A stretch of 64,000 nucleotides of DNA from Taibaiella lutea (GCF_008629695.1 NZ_VWSH01000003.1:1-64000); one strand, 5' to 3'. Positions 26,906 through 36,968 are shown, counted from the first letter of the stretch. Translations and numbers: made by a program. Notes: a model not told the origin generated them from the sequence alone.

Positions 26906-27601
26906 TTACCCTTCCAGATGAATGGAAAATACAATCATTCTCGTACGGATAGCATCAATTGTATTGGATAAAGGAATATCGGAATCCTTATATTGCGTAT
27001 TGATAAAACCCTGACTCAGCTTAATTTCCGGAGAAAATATAAAATTAGGATAGAAGAACTCAAAACCTATTCCCACGTCAGCACCCAAGTCTATCGCCTT
27101 CACACGCAATAATTCATCCTGACGGCGGCTGCGCGCATTAGATGCAAGATCATAATCAAATTTGCCGCCGAGTATGCCGTAAAAACGGAAGTTGTTAATA
27201 CGGTCGCTTTTGAATTTTACCTGTAAAGGCAATTGCATATAAATAGATTCCACACTTGTCTTTGTCACCACATTATTCATATCCACCAAAGTCAGTTTTT
27301 TCTCTGCAAAAACCAATGCCGGAATAAATCTTAAATCAATAAAATTCGTCAATCGCAGGTTACCCATAATACCCAGGTTGAATCCCGGACCTGAACCCGG
27401 CTGAATACTTTTAAAAGTATCATGATCCGCAAAACTTTGCGTATTATTAATACGGAAAGTAGAATAATTGGCACCGAAAGTAATACCGAAATAATATGCT
27501 TTCTGGTCGTGCTCCGGCATATTGGGAATATGCGTCTGGGCATGCATTTGCAATCCTGCCATCAGACACAATAATAGTAAAAGCGCCTTTATTCCTTTCA
27601 T
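26906..27601 (-). CDS. porT: PorT-like outer-membrane protein of type IX secretion
   Basis: Probable part of the type IX secretion and gliding machinery. It has a signal peptide (KALLLLLCLMAGLQMHAQT) and beta-barrel-like strands (KAYYFGITFGANYSTFRI near the start, GIGFEFFYPNFIFSPEIKLSQG further on). The length, about 231 residues from the ATG at 27601, and the position next to ubiE match porT/sprT loci known in Bacteroidota. Sequence alone would only support a porin-like barrel; the name rests on this synteny. T9SS substrates occur elsewhere in the window, at 50987 and 56749. Confidence 0.65.
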   Translation of the reverse strand: MKGIKALLLLLCLMAGLQMHAQTHIPNMPEHDQKAYYFGITFGANYSTFRINNTQSFADHDTFKSIQPGSGPGFNLGIMGNLRLTNFIDLRFIPALVFAEKKLTLVDMNNVVTKTSVESIYMQLPLQVKFKSDRINNFRFYGILGGKFDYDLASNARSRRQDELLRVKAIDLGADVGIGFEFFYPNFIFSPEIKLSQGFINTQYKDSDIPLSNTIDAIRTRMIVFSIHLEG

Positions 27602-27654
27602 TCTTTGAAGCATATTAACGAAGATAAGTAAATCTTTACATTTGAAATATTATG

Positions 27655-28416
27655 CTAAACCTTTTCTCCCGTGTACAGTGTTGTAATACCAAAAGTCAAT
27701 GGCCTTGCTTTTACATTCTTGAAACCACATTGTTGCAATATCTCACAAAAAGCCTGTCCTTCAGGAAATGCAGCCACCGATTCAGGCAAATAAGTATAAG
27801 CAGTTGCATCCTTTGAGACAGTTTTTCCCAATGTCGGCAGAATAAAACGGAAATAGAACTGATATAATTGTTTAACCGGAAACTTTTTTGGTTTGGAAAA
27901 CTCCAGAATTGCCACCCGTCCACCAACACGCATTACACGGTTCATATCCCTGAGCCCGTTTTCAAGGTGTTCAAAATTGCGGACCCCATAAGCACAGGTA
28001 ATAGCATCAAAATAATTGTTTTCAAATGGCAAAGCCTCGCTATCGCCATATTGAAGGGAAATTTTATCTGTAAGGTTTTTATCCGCCAGCTTCTTTCTGC
28101 CGATAGCCATCATACCTTCTGAAATATCAACGCCGGTAATATGTTCCGGTTGCAAATTCAATGCTGCTATAGCCAAATCTCCCGTGCCAGTTGCAACATC
28201 CAATATCTGCTTAGGCTGAATAGGACGCAAAGTATTAATAGCTTTTTTCCTCCAACCCTTGTCAATTCCCATTGATAAAAGGTGGTTCAGAAAATCATAT
28301 TTACCTGCGATACGGTCAAACATACCGGCAACCTGTTCTTTTTTGCTAAGGTGCGAATCAGGCAATGGCATTACTTTGGTTGTTGGCGCTCCGGAAGGAG
28401 TAACGGAATTATTCAT
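27655..28416 (-). CDS. ubiE: Demethylmenaquinone methyltransferase UbiE/MenG
   Basis: SAM-dependent C-methylation of demethylmenaquinone, the last step of menaquinone synthesis. The methyltransferase core is clear: MFDRIAGKYDFLNHLLSMGIDKGWRKKA, LDVATGTGDLAIAAL (motif I), then DAITCAYGVRNFEH and RVGGRVAILEFSKP, with the C-terminal tail of the family. It is 253 residues. A TATTTTTG -7 element lies immediately upstream (about 5 nt before the ATG), which predicts a leaderless mRNA. The gene precedes porT in the same direction. Confidence 0.95.
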   Translation of the reverse strand: MNNSVTPSGAPTTKVMPLPDSHLSKKEQVAGMFDRIAGKYDFLNHLLSMGIDKGWRKKAINTLRPIQPKQILDVATGTGDLAIAALNLQPEHITGVDISEGMMAIGRKKLADKNLTDKISLQYGDSEALPFENNYFDAITCAYGVRNFEHLENGLRDMNRVMRVGGRVAILEFSKPKKFPVKQLYQFYFRFILPTLGKTVSKDATAYTYLPESVAAFPEGQAFCEILQQCGFKNVKARPLTFGITTLYTGEKV

Positions 28417-28479
28417 TGCTGCAAAAATAAGCGGAAAAACGGAGTTTAAATTCCATTTTTCAAATTCCGGTTTCTAATA

Positions 28480-28932
28480 TCAACTTTCTTCTTTGGAATC
28501 GATGATTATAGTTACAGGCCCGTCATTTATAAGCGAAACCTGCATATCTGCTCCAAATTGACCGGTAGCAATCGGTTTGTCCAAATCAACACCTAATTGC
28601 CGGATCATTTTCTCATAAAGAGGAATAGCCTGCTCAGGTCTGGCAGCTTTTATGAAAGATGGCCTGTTCCCCTTTCTGGTAGCAGCATGCAGTGTAAATT
28701 GGCTTACCATTAATATTTCACCCTTAATATCACTTACAGAAAGATTCATCAGACCCGCCTCATCGCTAAATATCCTCATTTGCACTATCTTTTTACTCAG
28801 CCATTGCACATCTGCTTCCGTATCAGCTTGTTCAATACCCAACAACACCAATAATCCTTGTTTAACAGCTCCGACAGTTTTCCCGTCAATAACAACCGAT
28901 GCTTCTTTTACTCTTTGTATAACCGCTTTCAT
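28480..28932 (-). CDS. dtd: D-aminoacyl-tRNA deacylase
   Basis: Cleaves D-amino acids and glycine mischarged onto tRNA. The ATG at 28932 is the proper start, opening [17 protein letters not shown]; the longer frame to 28995 adds 21 residues with no family match. Catalytic and dimer motifs are present: [17 protein letters not shown] near 77-93 and the C-terminal GPVTIIID. The length is about 150, as in the family. First gene of the dtd-ubiE-porT run. Confidence 0.96.
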   Translation of the reverse strand: MKAVIQRVKEASVVIDGKTVGAVKQGLLVLLGIEQADTEADVQWLSKKIVQMRIFSDEAGLMNLSVSDIKGEILMVSQFTLHAATRKGNRPSFIKAARPEQAIPLYEKMIRQLGVDLDKPIATGQFGADMQVSLINDGPVTIIIDSKEES

Positions 28933-29171
28933 AATATTTGTAATAAAGTTTCCATTCCTGCGTTTAATCACAGAGCGTAAAATTATTGATTCCATTTCTT
29001 GCGTTACAATAAAACCGCTTTTTAAAAATTACAAAAAAACAAATTATTAACTACTGAAAATGCAGTATTTAGTATTTTTGGGAAACAAAAAATTTTCTCT
29101 ACGACAGCAATTATGGTAAAACTCTACATTTAAATTTAATAGTCAATTATCCTTAAATATTAGAGCAGAAT

Positions 29172-30653
29172 ATGAAGAAAACAATTGTTCCGGTTATTGT
29201 AACCGCAGCCATCACTTCTGTAGCGACTATGTGGGGCTTCCATAAGTTTTCAGACAAACCCCTTTTCGCTACATCAGACAGTAAAATACCTATTCATTAC
29301 GTTTCAGATGCCGGAGCGACTGCAACACAGCCAGTCGATTTTTCCCCTGCGGCAGAATCGGCCGTTCCATCAGTAGTACATGTCAAAACACTGACACAAG
29401 GTAAAACTTATGTAGCACAGGACCCCTTTGGATTTTATGGTCCCCAGCAATACCGCACACCCGACCAGATGGGTGCAGGTTCAGGTGTTATTATTTCCGG
29501 CGATGGTTATATCATTACGAATAACCATGTGGTTCAGGGCGCAGACCAGGTACAGGTCACATTTAATGATCGCAATACACAAATTGCAAAAGTTATCGGT
29601 ACAGATCCATCTACAGATATTGCCGTTTTAAAAATTGACGGAAGCGATTTGCCCTACATGACATTAGGTAATTCCGACAATGTAAAATTAGGCCAATGGG
29701 TGCTTGCAGTTGGTTATCCGCTGAATCTGGATGCAACTGTAACAGCAGGTATTGTCAGTGCCAAAAGCAGAAATCTCGGCATGAACGAACGTAGCTCCAA
29801 AACCAATGCTGTAGAATCATATATTCAAACCGATGCCGCCGTAAATCCGGGGAACAGCGGCGGTGCTTTGGTAAATGCACAAGGCCAATTGGTAGGAATC
29901 AATGCAGCCATTGCTTCCCCGACAGGAAGCTACGCAGGTTATTCTTATGCAATTCCTTCTAATCTCGCTGTGAAAGTAGCCAATGACATTATCAAATATG
30001 GTTCTGTACAACGGGGTTATTTAGGTGCGCAACTTGCAGATTTGAATAAAATGAATGAAGAATCAGCAGAGCAATTAGGCTTGAGAAGCGGTGATTTCAA
30101 AAATGCCAGAGGCGTATTTGTTATAAATGTATTGCCTAACAGCGGCGCAGCAGAAGCTGGCTTGAAAAAAGGAGATTTGATAACAATGATTAACGGAACA
30201 GCTGTAAACAGCCAACCGCAATTGACAGAACAGGTAGCACGTTTTCATCCGGGTGACAAAGTAAGCATTGGCTATATGCGTGGAGGAAAGCCTTATAATG
30301 TTTCGGTAGAATTGAAAAACATGTCCGGTACCACAGCTATTAATAAATCATCAGGAACATTTGCTTACTCCGGTGCAAGTTTCAGAAACCTTACAGAAAG
30401 TGAAATGTCTAAATATGGCATTAAGGGTGGCATTGTTGTAAATGATATAGTCGCAGGTTCTACGGCACAGCAAGCCAATATCCAAAAAGGTTTCATTATT
30501 ATCAGTGCCAATGATGAAAAAATAAATGACCTGAATGATTTTCAGAGTATCATAAGCCAATCCGGCAACGGCATACAACTCGGCGGCGTTTATCCCGGCC
30601 GCAGAGGCATGTATTATTATGGCTTGAATAACGGATCGGAAAGCAATTATTAA
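29172..30653 (+). CDS. HtrA/DegP serine protease with two PDZ domains
   Basis: Periplasmic quality-control protease. An N-terminal membrane span or signal (about 5-22) is followed by a chymotrypsin fold whose triad is H119 in NNHVV, D149 in TDIAVLK and S229 in GNSGGALVN. Two PDZ domains follow: about 284-375 (GYLGAQLADL, AEAGLKKGDLI) and about 400-480, the latter less regular. The final residues are rich in tyrosine and glycine. The 493 residues fit DegP-like proteins. It is a single gene with a clear terminator. Confidence 0.95.
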   Translation: MKKTIVPVIVTAAITSVATMWGFHKFSDKPLFATSDSKIPIHYVSDAGATATQPVDFSPAAESAVPSVVHVKTLTQGKTYVAQDPFGFYGPQQYRTPDQMGAGSGVIISGDGYIITNNHVVQGADQVQVTFNDRNTQIAKVIGTDPSTDIAVLKIDGSDLPYMTLGNSDNVKLGQWVLAVGYPLNLDATVTAGIVSAKSRNLGMNERSSKTNAVESYIQTDAAVNPGNSGGALVNAQGQLVGINAAIASPTGSYAGYSYAIPSNLAVKVANDIIKYGSVQRGYLGAQLADLNKMNEESAEQLGLRSGDFKNARGVFVINVLPNSGAAEAGLKKGDLITMINGTAVNSQPQLTEQVARFHPGDKVSIGYMRGGKPYNVSVELKNMSGTTAINKSSGTFAYSGASFRNLTESEMSKYGIKGGIVVNDIVAGSTAQQANIQKGFIIISANDEKINDLNDFQSIISQSGNGIQLGGVYPGRRGMYYYGLNNGSESNY

Positions 30654-30671
30654 CCCCCCTTTTGTGTGAAT

Positions 30672-30706
30672 AAAACCTTGTTGCATTATAGGCAGCAAGG
30701 TTTTTT
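30672..30706 (+). terminator. Terminator of the HtrA gene
   Basis: AAAACCTTGTTGC pairs with GCAGCAAGGTTTT (one G:T), followed by T6. Confidence 0.85.
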
Positions 30707-30752
30707 ATTGCAAATAAAACAGGATACTTATATTGCAGTATAAAACCAGCAT

Positions 30753-31859
30753 TTGTCGGAAAGCATATCCATATTTAAAAAATTACGTCGTAATAAACCC
30801 GGCATGATAGCTTTGTGCGTGATTTTTATAACAATACTTTTAGCCATTTTCGCTTATCCCTTATCGCCCGATAATACGCCTCTGGCCAATAACATGACAG
30901 TGGAATTGAGCGCACAAAAAGCAGGTTACAGGCAAACTTTTTTATTGATTCCCAAACAAAGAGTACCTGAACCTACCAATATTTTCAAAGCTTTCTTCCA
31001 AGGAAAACCAAGCCCGTATTCATTTCTGCCTGTTAATAATTTTTTCGTAAAGGCTGACACCCTATATGCAAGACATCATGTTGACAACGGCATAGAAGAT
31101 ACCCTTAAATACCCTGTCCTTGCATTCAATGTGCCATCAGGCACAACAAATGTTACTGATTGGATTAGAGAAAACAGAGTAATAAGCCGTCATTATTTAT
31201 TAGGCACAGACCGATATGGAAGGGATATTCTTTCAAGGCTTTTAATCGGTACAAGAGTCAGCCTGACAGTTGGATTCGTATCTGTTCTCCTTTCTTTAAG
31301 CATTGGCTTTTTTCTTGGCTCTATGGCAGGATGGCATGGTGGTTGGATTGACAATCTGGTCATGTATCTCATCAATATCCTCTGGTCTATTCCTACACTT
31401 TTATTGGTTTTTGCTATTACACTTAGTATTGGCAAAGGTTTCTGGGAAATTTTTATTGCCATCGGATTAACCTCATGGGTAAGCGCTGCAAGGCTCATCC
31501 GCGGACAAGTGATGCAATTGAAAGAAATGGATTTTGTAGTTGCTGCGAAAGCTTTAGGATTGAAAGACAGCAGAATTATTTTCAGGCATATATTACCAAA
31601 TATTGCAGGGCCGCTTATGGTAATCGCAGCAGCAAACTTTGCAACAGCCATTCTTATAGAAGCCGGACTCAGTTTTCTTGGTGTTGGCGTGCAACCTCCC
31701 ACTCCTTCCTGGGGGTTAATGATTAAAGAACATTATAACTTCCTTATTGCCGGGCAACCTTTGCCTGCCATCATTCCGGGTTTAGCTATCATGGTTTTGG
31801 TTTTGGCCTTCAATCTTTTGGGAAATGCGTTAAGGGATGCCATTGACGTGCGGAATTAA
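30753..31859 (+). CDS. OppC/DppC-like ABC transporter permease
   Basis: Inner-membrane permease of a peptide or nickel-type importer. Starting with TTG at 30753, it has an extended periplasmic loop of about 110 residues after the first span, then the permease core. The OppC N-terminal motif (LLGTDRYGRDILSRLLIGTRVSL) and the EAA loop (AKALGLKDSRIIFRHILPNI) are well kept. No ATPase, binding protein or OppB partner is adjacent, so its complex is encoded elsewhere. Confidence 0.9.
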   Translation: MSESISIFKKLRRNKPGMIALCVIFITILLAIFAYPLSPDNTPLANNMTVELSAQKAGYRQTFLLIPKQRVPEPTNIFKAFFQGKPSPYSFLPVNNFFVKADTLYARHHVDNGIEDTLKYPVLAFNVPSGTTNVTDWIRENRVISRHYLLGTDRYGRDILSRLLIGTRVSLTVGFVSVLLSLSIGFFLGSMAGWHGGWIDNLVMYLINILWSIPTLLLVFAITLSIGKGFWEIFIAIGLTSWVSAARLIRGQVMQLKEMDFVVAAKALGLKDSRIIFRHILPNIAGPLMVIAAANFATAILIEAGLSFLGVGVQPPTPSWGLMIKEHYNFLIAGQPLPAIIPGLAIMVLVLAFNLLGNALRDAIDVRN

Positions 31860-31968
31860 TCACATCAATCAAATAAATCATAGTTTCAGACCATTTTCAT
31901 TATTTTTGCTGCCATAAAAATATAGCTAATTCCGCTTGCAGACATTTGCAGCGCATTTAATATAAATC

Positions 31969-33240
31969 ATGTTACAAATTCAGTTATTCAGAACGGACAA
32001 GAACCGCATTATTGAAGGCTTGCAAAAAAAGAACTTCAAAGACCTTCAAATCGTTGACGCTATTATTTCTTTAGACGAAGAAAAAAGAAATATCCAGCAA
32101 CAAAGCGAAGCACTTGCCGCATCATCCAATGCCATTTCAAAAAGCATTGGCCAGTTAATGGCAACCGGTAAAAAAGAAGAAGCTGAACAAAAGAAACAAG
32201 AGGTTGCACAACAAAAAGAAGAAGCAAAAGCATTGGCTGCAAAACTTGCCGATGCAGAACAACAATTGCATGACCTGATTGTAAGTTTGCCAAATCTGCC
32301 ACATACATCTGTACCTGCCGGAAAAACACCGGAAGAAAATGAAATTGTACGTGAAGGTGGCAAAATGCCTGAGCTTCATGCCGAAGCAAAACCACATTGG
32401 GAACTAACTGAAAAGTATGACCTGATTGACTTTGAACTTGGCACGAGAATTACCGGAAGCGGGTTTCCTGTGTATAAAAACAAGGGTGCAAGGCTGCAAC
32501 GTGCTTTGATTCAATATTTTCTGGATTATAACACAGAAGCAGGTTATACTGAGTTTCAGGTACCATTGATGGTAAATGAAGAAAGTGCTTACGGCACCGG
32601 TCAATTACCTGATAAAGAAGGTCAGATGTACCATATTCAGGATGACAAATTCTTCCTGATCCCTACTTCAGAAGTGCCTTTGACTAATATTTACAGAGAT
32701 GAAATTGTGAAAGAAACACAATTGCCTGTAAAGATGACCGGCTATACACCTTGTTTTCGTCGCGAAGCAGGAAGCTATGGTAAAGATGTGCGTGGACTGA
32801 ACCGTTTACACCAGTTTGACAAAGTAGAAATCGTGCAGATTGCACATCCTGACAAAAGCTATGATACATTGGAAGGGATGGTAAAACATGTTGAACAATT
32901 ATTGCAAAACCTGGAATTACCTTACCGTATATTACGCTTGTGTGGTGGCGATATGAGTTTCACTTCTGCATTGACTTATGACTTTGAAGTATATAGCGCA
33001 GCACAACAACGCTGGCTGGAAGTAAGCTCTGTATCTAACTTTGAGAGCTACCAGACAAACAGGATGAAGATTCGCTTCAAAGATGAAAGCGGTAAAATAC
33101 ATCTGGCACACTCTTTAAATGGAAGTTCATTAGCTTTACCACGTATCATGGCTTGCCTGATGGAAAACAACCAACAGGAAGATGGCATTCACTTACCTTC
33201 GGTTCTTGGCAAATACATGAAGGATTTGATTTTAAATTAA
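31969..33240 (+). CDS. serS: Seryl-tRNA synthetase
   Basis: Charges tRNA-Ser (and tRNA-Sec if present) with serine. The N-terminal long coiled-coil arm (about 30-100, Gln-, Lys- and Glu-rich) binds the tRNA variable arm. The class II catalytic core follows: motif 1 region, motif 2 GYTPCFRREAGSYGKDVRGLNRLHQFDKVE, and motif 3 LNGSSLALPRIMACLMENNQ. It is 423 residues, the usual length. DUF4293 follows after 32 bp. Confidence 0.98.
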   Translation: MLQIQLFRTDKNRIIEGLQKKNFKDLQIVDAIISLDEEKRNIQQQSEALAASSNAISKSIGQLMATGKKEEAEQKKQEVAQQKEEAKALAAKLADAEQQLHDLIVSLPNLPHTSVPAGKTPEENEIVREGGKMPELHAEAKPHWELTEKYDLIDFELGTRITGSGFPVYKNKGARLQRALIQYFLDYNTEAGYTEFQVPLMVNEESAYGTGQLPDKEGQMYHIQDDKFFLIPTSEVPLTNIYRDEIVKETQLPVKMTGYTPCFRREAGSYGKDVRGLNRLHQFDKVEIVQIAHPDKSYDTLEGMVKHVEQLLQNLELPYRILRLCGGDMSFTSALTYDFEVYSAAQQRWLEVSSVSNFESYQTNRMKIRFKDESGKIHLAHSLNGSSLALPRIMACLMENNQQEDGIHLPSVLGKYMKDLILN

Positions 33241-33272
33241 TTGATACAATTTTTTAGTACAAAACGAATTTT

Positions 33273-33698
33273 ATGATACAACGTATTCAATCAGTATGGT
33301 TATTGGTAGCTGCCATAGTAATGGCAAGCCTGTTTTATTTTCCGACCTACGAATTTACAGGAGGCAGCAAACCTCCCTTAACAATCGGTGAAGATTTTCT
33401 GGCTATCATTATGACCGCAATCAGCATCGGATTAAGCCTTTTCACTATCTTCAATTTCAAAAAAAGAAAGCAACAAACCGGTCTGACCTGGCTTAATATT
33501 TTGCTATGTATCGGGCTGCAGGTTTGGTTGGTAGTTCGTGTAAATAACATTACCACAAGCGGTATAAACATGAGTATTCCCGGCCATTACTGGATCGGAT
33601 TGTTTATTCCTTTCATCACTGTCATTTTATTATTCCTTGCCAAAAGCGGCATTAATAAAGATGAAAAACTGGTGAAATCATTGGACAGGTTAAGATAG
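33273..33698 (+). CDS. DUF4293 integral membrane protein
   Basis: Small multi-span protein of 141 residues with four hydrophobic segments (about 7-27, 42-60, 71-89, 99-121). The N-terminus MIQRIQSVWLLVAA and the following TYEF region are typical of DUF4293, a family found almost only in Bacteroidota with no known role. It sits 32 bp past serS and is probably cotranscribed. Confidence 0.87.
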   Translation: MIQRIQSVWLLVAAIVMASLFYFPTYEFTGGSKPPLTIGEDFLAIIMTAISIGLSLFTIFNFKKRKQQTGLTWLNILLCIGLQVWLVVRVNNITTSGINMSIPGHYWIGLFIPFITVILLFLAKSGINKDEKLVKSLDRLR

Positions 33699-33718
33699 TT
33701 TTTTGAATCAATATGAAG

Positions 33719-33752
33719 AACGCTCTGTAACCGATTCATGTTATGGAGCGTT
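33719..33752 (+). terminator. Terminator after serS-DUF4293
   Basis: AACGCTC and GAGCGTT anchor an imperfect stem around CGATTCAT; a TTTTG tail follows. It separates this unit from recX. Confidence 0.7.
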
Positions 33753-33775
33753 TTGTTTTAATAGATTAATGCAAA

Positions 33776-34219
33776 ATGGATTTACAGGCAATTCAATACT
33801 ATTGTGCCTATCAGGAAAGATGCCATAGCGAAGTAAGAAGTAAATTACTGGAACTGGGTTTCAGGGGCGATGAGCTTGAAGAAGCGATCGCTTCTTTGAT
33901 TGCCGATAATTTCCTGAATGAAGAACGCTATGCACAACAATATTGCGGCGGAAAATTCAGAATTAATAAATGGGGACGCAAAAAAATAATTCAGGAATTA
34001 AAGAAGAAAAAAGTATCTGATTTCTGTATCAAAAAGGGCCTGAAAGAAATTGATGCACAGGAATATTGGGAAACATTGCAACAGCTTACAAAAAAGAAGA
34101 TGTCAGAAATTAATTCCAAAGAAAAAAACATATGGATACGAAAACAAAAATTGCAACGTTATCTTATACAAAAAGGCTATGAGTCAGACCTGATAAACGA
34201 CGTTATGAAAGAGGCCTGA
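33776..34219 (+). CDS. recX: Regulatory protein RecX
   Basis: Modulator of RecA filament activity in the cytoplasm. The family layout of three-helix repeats is visible: YQERCHSEVRSKLLELGFRGDELEEAIASLIADNFLNEERYAQQY, KWGRKKIIQELKKKKVSDFCI and a third repeat (KQKLQRYLIQKGYESDLINDVM). It has 147 residues with the usual basic character. recA is not in the window. Confidence 0.92.
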   Translation: MDLQAIQYYCAYQERCHSEVRSKLLELGFRGDELEEAIASLIADNFLNEERYAQQYCGGKFRINKWGRKKIIQELKKKKVSDFCIKKGLKEIDAQEYWETLQQLTKKKMSEINSKEKNIWIRKQKLQRYLIQKGYESDLINDVMKEA

Positions 34220-34311
34220 TTTAACATGTGGTGGAAAAGTAAATTTAAATAATAAGATGAATTGAATAAATTTGCTTTAGACATCTATTAAGACCCGAAA
34301 AGACAAAGGAT

Positions 34312-34698
34312 ATGGTACAGCAAGTAACAGAAGGGGTAAGTATAACTGTGGAAACATTTTATCAACCGGAGCAAAGTAATCCGCTCAATTCGGATTATCT
34401 CTTTGCTTATCGCATCACTATCGAGAATTTTTCTTCCGTGCCTGTTAAATTACTCCGCAGACATTGGCATATTATCGATTCCAATGGCAATCACAGACAA
34501 GTAGAAGGTGAAGGTGTTGTCGGGGCTCAACCTATTTTAGAATCGGGAGAAGCTTATCAATATGTAAGCGCGGCAAGTCTCCGGAGCGATATGGGCAAAA
34601 TGTATGGTGATTATCAGATGGAAAATCTATATAACAAGAAACTATTTTCAGTTACTATTCCCGAATTTGAATTAGTCGCTCCTTTTAAAATGAACTAA
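34312..34698 (+). CDS. apaG: ApaG domain protein
   Basis: A 128-residue Ig-fold-like protein linked in other bacteria to Co2+/Mg2+ handling and ApaH, although its activity is unclear. The conserved parts are SITVETFYQPEQSN, YRITIENFSSVPVKLLRRHWHIID (the RHW motif), EGEGVVGAQPILESGEAYQYVS and GDYQM. A clear terminator follows. apaH is not nearby. Confidence 0.95.
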   Translation: MVQQVTEGVSITVETFYQPEQSNPLNSDYLFAYRITIENFSSVPVKLLRRHWHIIDSNGNHRQVEGEGVVGAQPILESGEAYQYVSAASLRSDMGKMYGDYQMENLYNKKLFSVTIPEFELVAPFKMN

Positions 34699-34727
34699 AA
34701 AAAACAGGCTTAACGGCCTGTTTTTTT
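34697..34727 (+). terminator. apaG terminator
   Basis: AACAGGC and GCCTGTT form a 7-bp stem with a TTAACG-type loop, extended by A and T runs on both sides. Confidence 0.8.
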
Positions 34728-34790
34728 ATCAGGATCCCCTATCTTTAATTACCAAATCGCATTCATGGAAAGATTGAAATACAATCTTAC

Positions 34791-36845
34791 ATGAAAAAAA
34801 GAAAATTCAGTTTTCAACCTTATCCGTTTATCATGCTTTTAGCGGCATTGATAACGGGAATTTTATTGCAGGATAATTTACAAAGCATTTCGCTATCAAC
34901 CTGGCTTGCAGGCTTAATAACATCTGCCGTAATTTCTATCTTATTGCATTTACTTTCTTCAAAGTATGCTATCCAATCATTTTTCGGGAATGCCTTATTG
35001 ATATTGTCTTTTGTTTTTCTCGGCGGAATAATCTGCTATCTTCAAAATGACAGTAACATCACTTCATGGTATGGTAAGTATTTAAACCGGAGACAGGCAT
35101 TGAAAATACAATTGGACGAAACACCAATTGAAAAGCCCAAAACCTTATTATTAAAAACATCTGTAAAAGCAATCAGCATAAATAATAAATGGATTGCTGC
35201 AGAAGGTAAACTATGGGTCTATGTCTACAAGAAAAACAATAATAAACAATTCAATAACGGGCAAACGTTCATTATTCCAAATGAGTTGGTTGAAATCAAA
35301 TCATCCGGTAATCCCTTTGCATTCGACCAGAGTAAATATGCAAACAGAAATGGCCTTTATCATCAGTGTTTCCTGAGTAATGAAAAAATACTTCTGTTGG
35401 ATTCAAATAATTCAAAATCAAGTCTGATAAGTAATCTAAGAACATCCCTGAAAAATGTCATTAGTAAAAACATAGAAGACACAACTACTAAAGCGCTGAT
35501 ACTTGCTATGGTAGTGAATGACAGAACGCAGCTTGAACCAGAATTAGTGAATGCTTACTCCCTGACCGGCACCACTCATATTATTGCGATTTCAGGCATG
35601 CACGTTATATTACTGGCATCTATCATTCTTTTTATCATTGGCAAAATACCTTTGAGGCATGTTAAAAACAGTAGATACTTATGGGCAATGGTTCTGGTCT
35701 GGATATACATTGCCATAACAGGTTTTCCACCTTCTGCAGTAAGGGCTGCTGTAATGTTCAGCCTGTATGCCATCGGAAACTCTCTTAAAAGAGACAGCCA
35801 ACAAGTGAATACATGGGCTGCATCCGGTTTTATATTATTATGCTATAACCCCTATTGGATATATGATGTAGGCTTTCAGCTTTCTTTTCTTGCAGTGCTT
35901 TCCATCTTGTTATTTACCAAAAGCATTGTTGAATGGTGGCAACCGAAGAACCACATTTTAGATGTTTTATGGAAAACCATTGCCATCGGAATTTCCGTTC
36001 AGATTTTAGTTTTCCCATTGGTTATTTATTACTTCAATCAGTTTCCGTTAATGGGTTTCATTGCCAATATTCCGGCTGGGTTATTCAGCACTATTTTAAT
36101 GATTGGCACTATAATATTGATTACAATAAACAGTCTTGGTCTTTCAGCAATCTGGATTGGAAAATTATTGACGTATCTTACCAAAGCCTTTCACAGCTTT
36201 CTTTTCATCCTATCTGAATTATCACCTGAAAGTTTTCGGATGTTATATATTGATGCTGTTGACTATTGGATAACAATGGCGATAATAATTTGCTTTTGCA
36301 CTTTTCTTTATTTCAGGAAATCAATGCAACTTTTTGCAGGATTAGCTTTCAGCATATTGCTGGTCATTAACTTTATAAGAAAAGATTGGATTGCATTTCA
36401 TCAGGAAAAGATTATTGTCTATAATACAACCAATGAAAGCAATGTTTCTATCATTAAAGGACATGACATTTTTCATATCTATCCTTACAATGAAAAAACA
36501 TATAAATATGCTATTAAACCTGCAATACTTGGATTTCGCGTTAAAGAAACCAAGCCGGAAAATGATTCGGGTAATATATTTTATATCAACAACAAGAAAA
36601 TTCTTTTGCTTGGTTCCGGCGATATACAACAGCAGCAAACTTTTCCGGTTGATGTTTTAGTCGTTTCAAACAATTGCACATTTGAACCTGAAACATGGTT
36701 TGAAACCTTTCATCCTAAACTGATAATCATTGATGGAAGTTTACCAAGATGGAAAGCGATGAAATGGAAAGAAACATTGACACATGCAGGCGCAAAGACA
36801 AGGTGGGTACAGGATTCGGGTGCATGCGTTTACCCCGGGTTATAA
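34791..36845 (+). CDS. ComEC/Rec2-family DNA-uptake channel protein
   Basis: Predicted inner-membrane channel for single-stranded DNA in natural competence. The N-terminal third is a DUF4131-like region (spans at about 14-60, then an OB-type domain), followed by the Competence domain with many spans and the signature GTTHIIAISGMHVILLA (about 260-276) and GFPPSAVRAAVMF. The C-terminal 150 residues take the place of the metallo-beta-lactamase domain of longer ComEC proteins, but I find no HxHxDH motif there. At 684 residues it fits the short Bacteroidota form. Other com genes are not present here. Confidence 0.9.
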   Translation: MKKRKFSFQPYPFIMLLAALITGILLQDNLQSISLSTWLAGLITSAVISILLHLLSSKYAIQSFFGNALLILSFVFLGGIICYLQNDSNITSWYGKYLNRRQALKIQLDETPIEKPKTLLLKTSVKAISINNKWIAAEGKLWVYVYKKNNNKQFNNGQTFIIPNELVEIKSSGNPFAFDQSKYANRNGLYHQCFLSNEKILLLDSNNSKSSLISNLRTSLKNVISKNIEDTTTKALILAMVVNDRTQLEPELVNAYSLTGTTHIIAISGMHVILLASIILFIIGKIPLRHVKNSRYLWAMVLVWIYIAITGFPPSAVRAAVMFSLYAIGNSLKRDSQQVNTWAASGFILLCYNPYWIYDVGFQLSFLAVLSILLFTKSIVEWWQPKNHILDVLWKTIAIGISVQILVFPLVIYYFNQFPLMGFIANIPAGLFSTILMIGTIILITINSLGLSAIWIGKLLTYLTKAFHSFLFILSELSPESFRMLYIDAVDYWITMAIIICFCTFLYFRKSMQLFAGLAFSILLVINFIRKDWIAFHQEKIIVYNTTNESNVSIIKGHDIFHIYPYNEKTYKYAIKPAILGFRVKETKPENDSGNIFYINNKKILLLGSGDIQQQQTFPVDVLVVSNNCTFEPETWFETFHPKLIIIDGSLPRWKAMKWKETLTHAGAKTRWVQDSGACVYPGL

Positions 36846-36873
36846 TAATAATTCAGATTCCGCATATGTTTTC

Positions 36874-36906
36874 AGATTTGTGAACTTTTGAAAAGTTGAC
36901 AAATCT
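36874..36906. repeat. AACTTTT/AAAAGTT palindrome between comEC and the nitrilase gene
   Basis: Inverted repeat AGATTTGT-GAACTTTTGAAAAGTT-GACAAATCT, with a T run after it on the plus strand. It resembles the dnaB terminator and the element at 45332-45364 and could serve as a bidirectional terminator. Confidence 0.65.
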
Positions 36907-36968
36907 TTTTGAGCTTACAATGGTATATATAGCGACTCGGTCGGGACGGACCGATAGATACTAACTTG

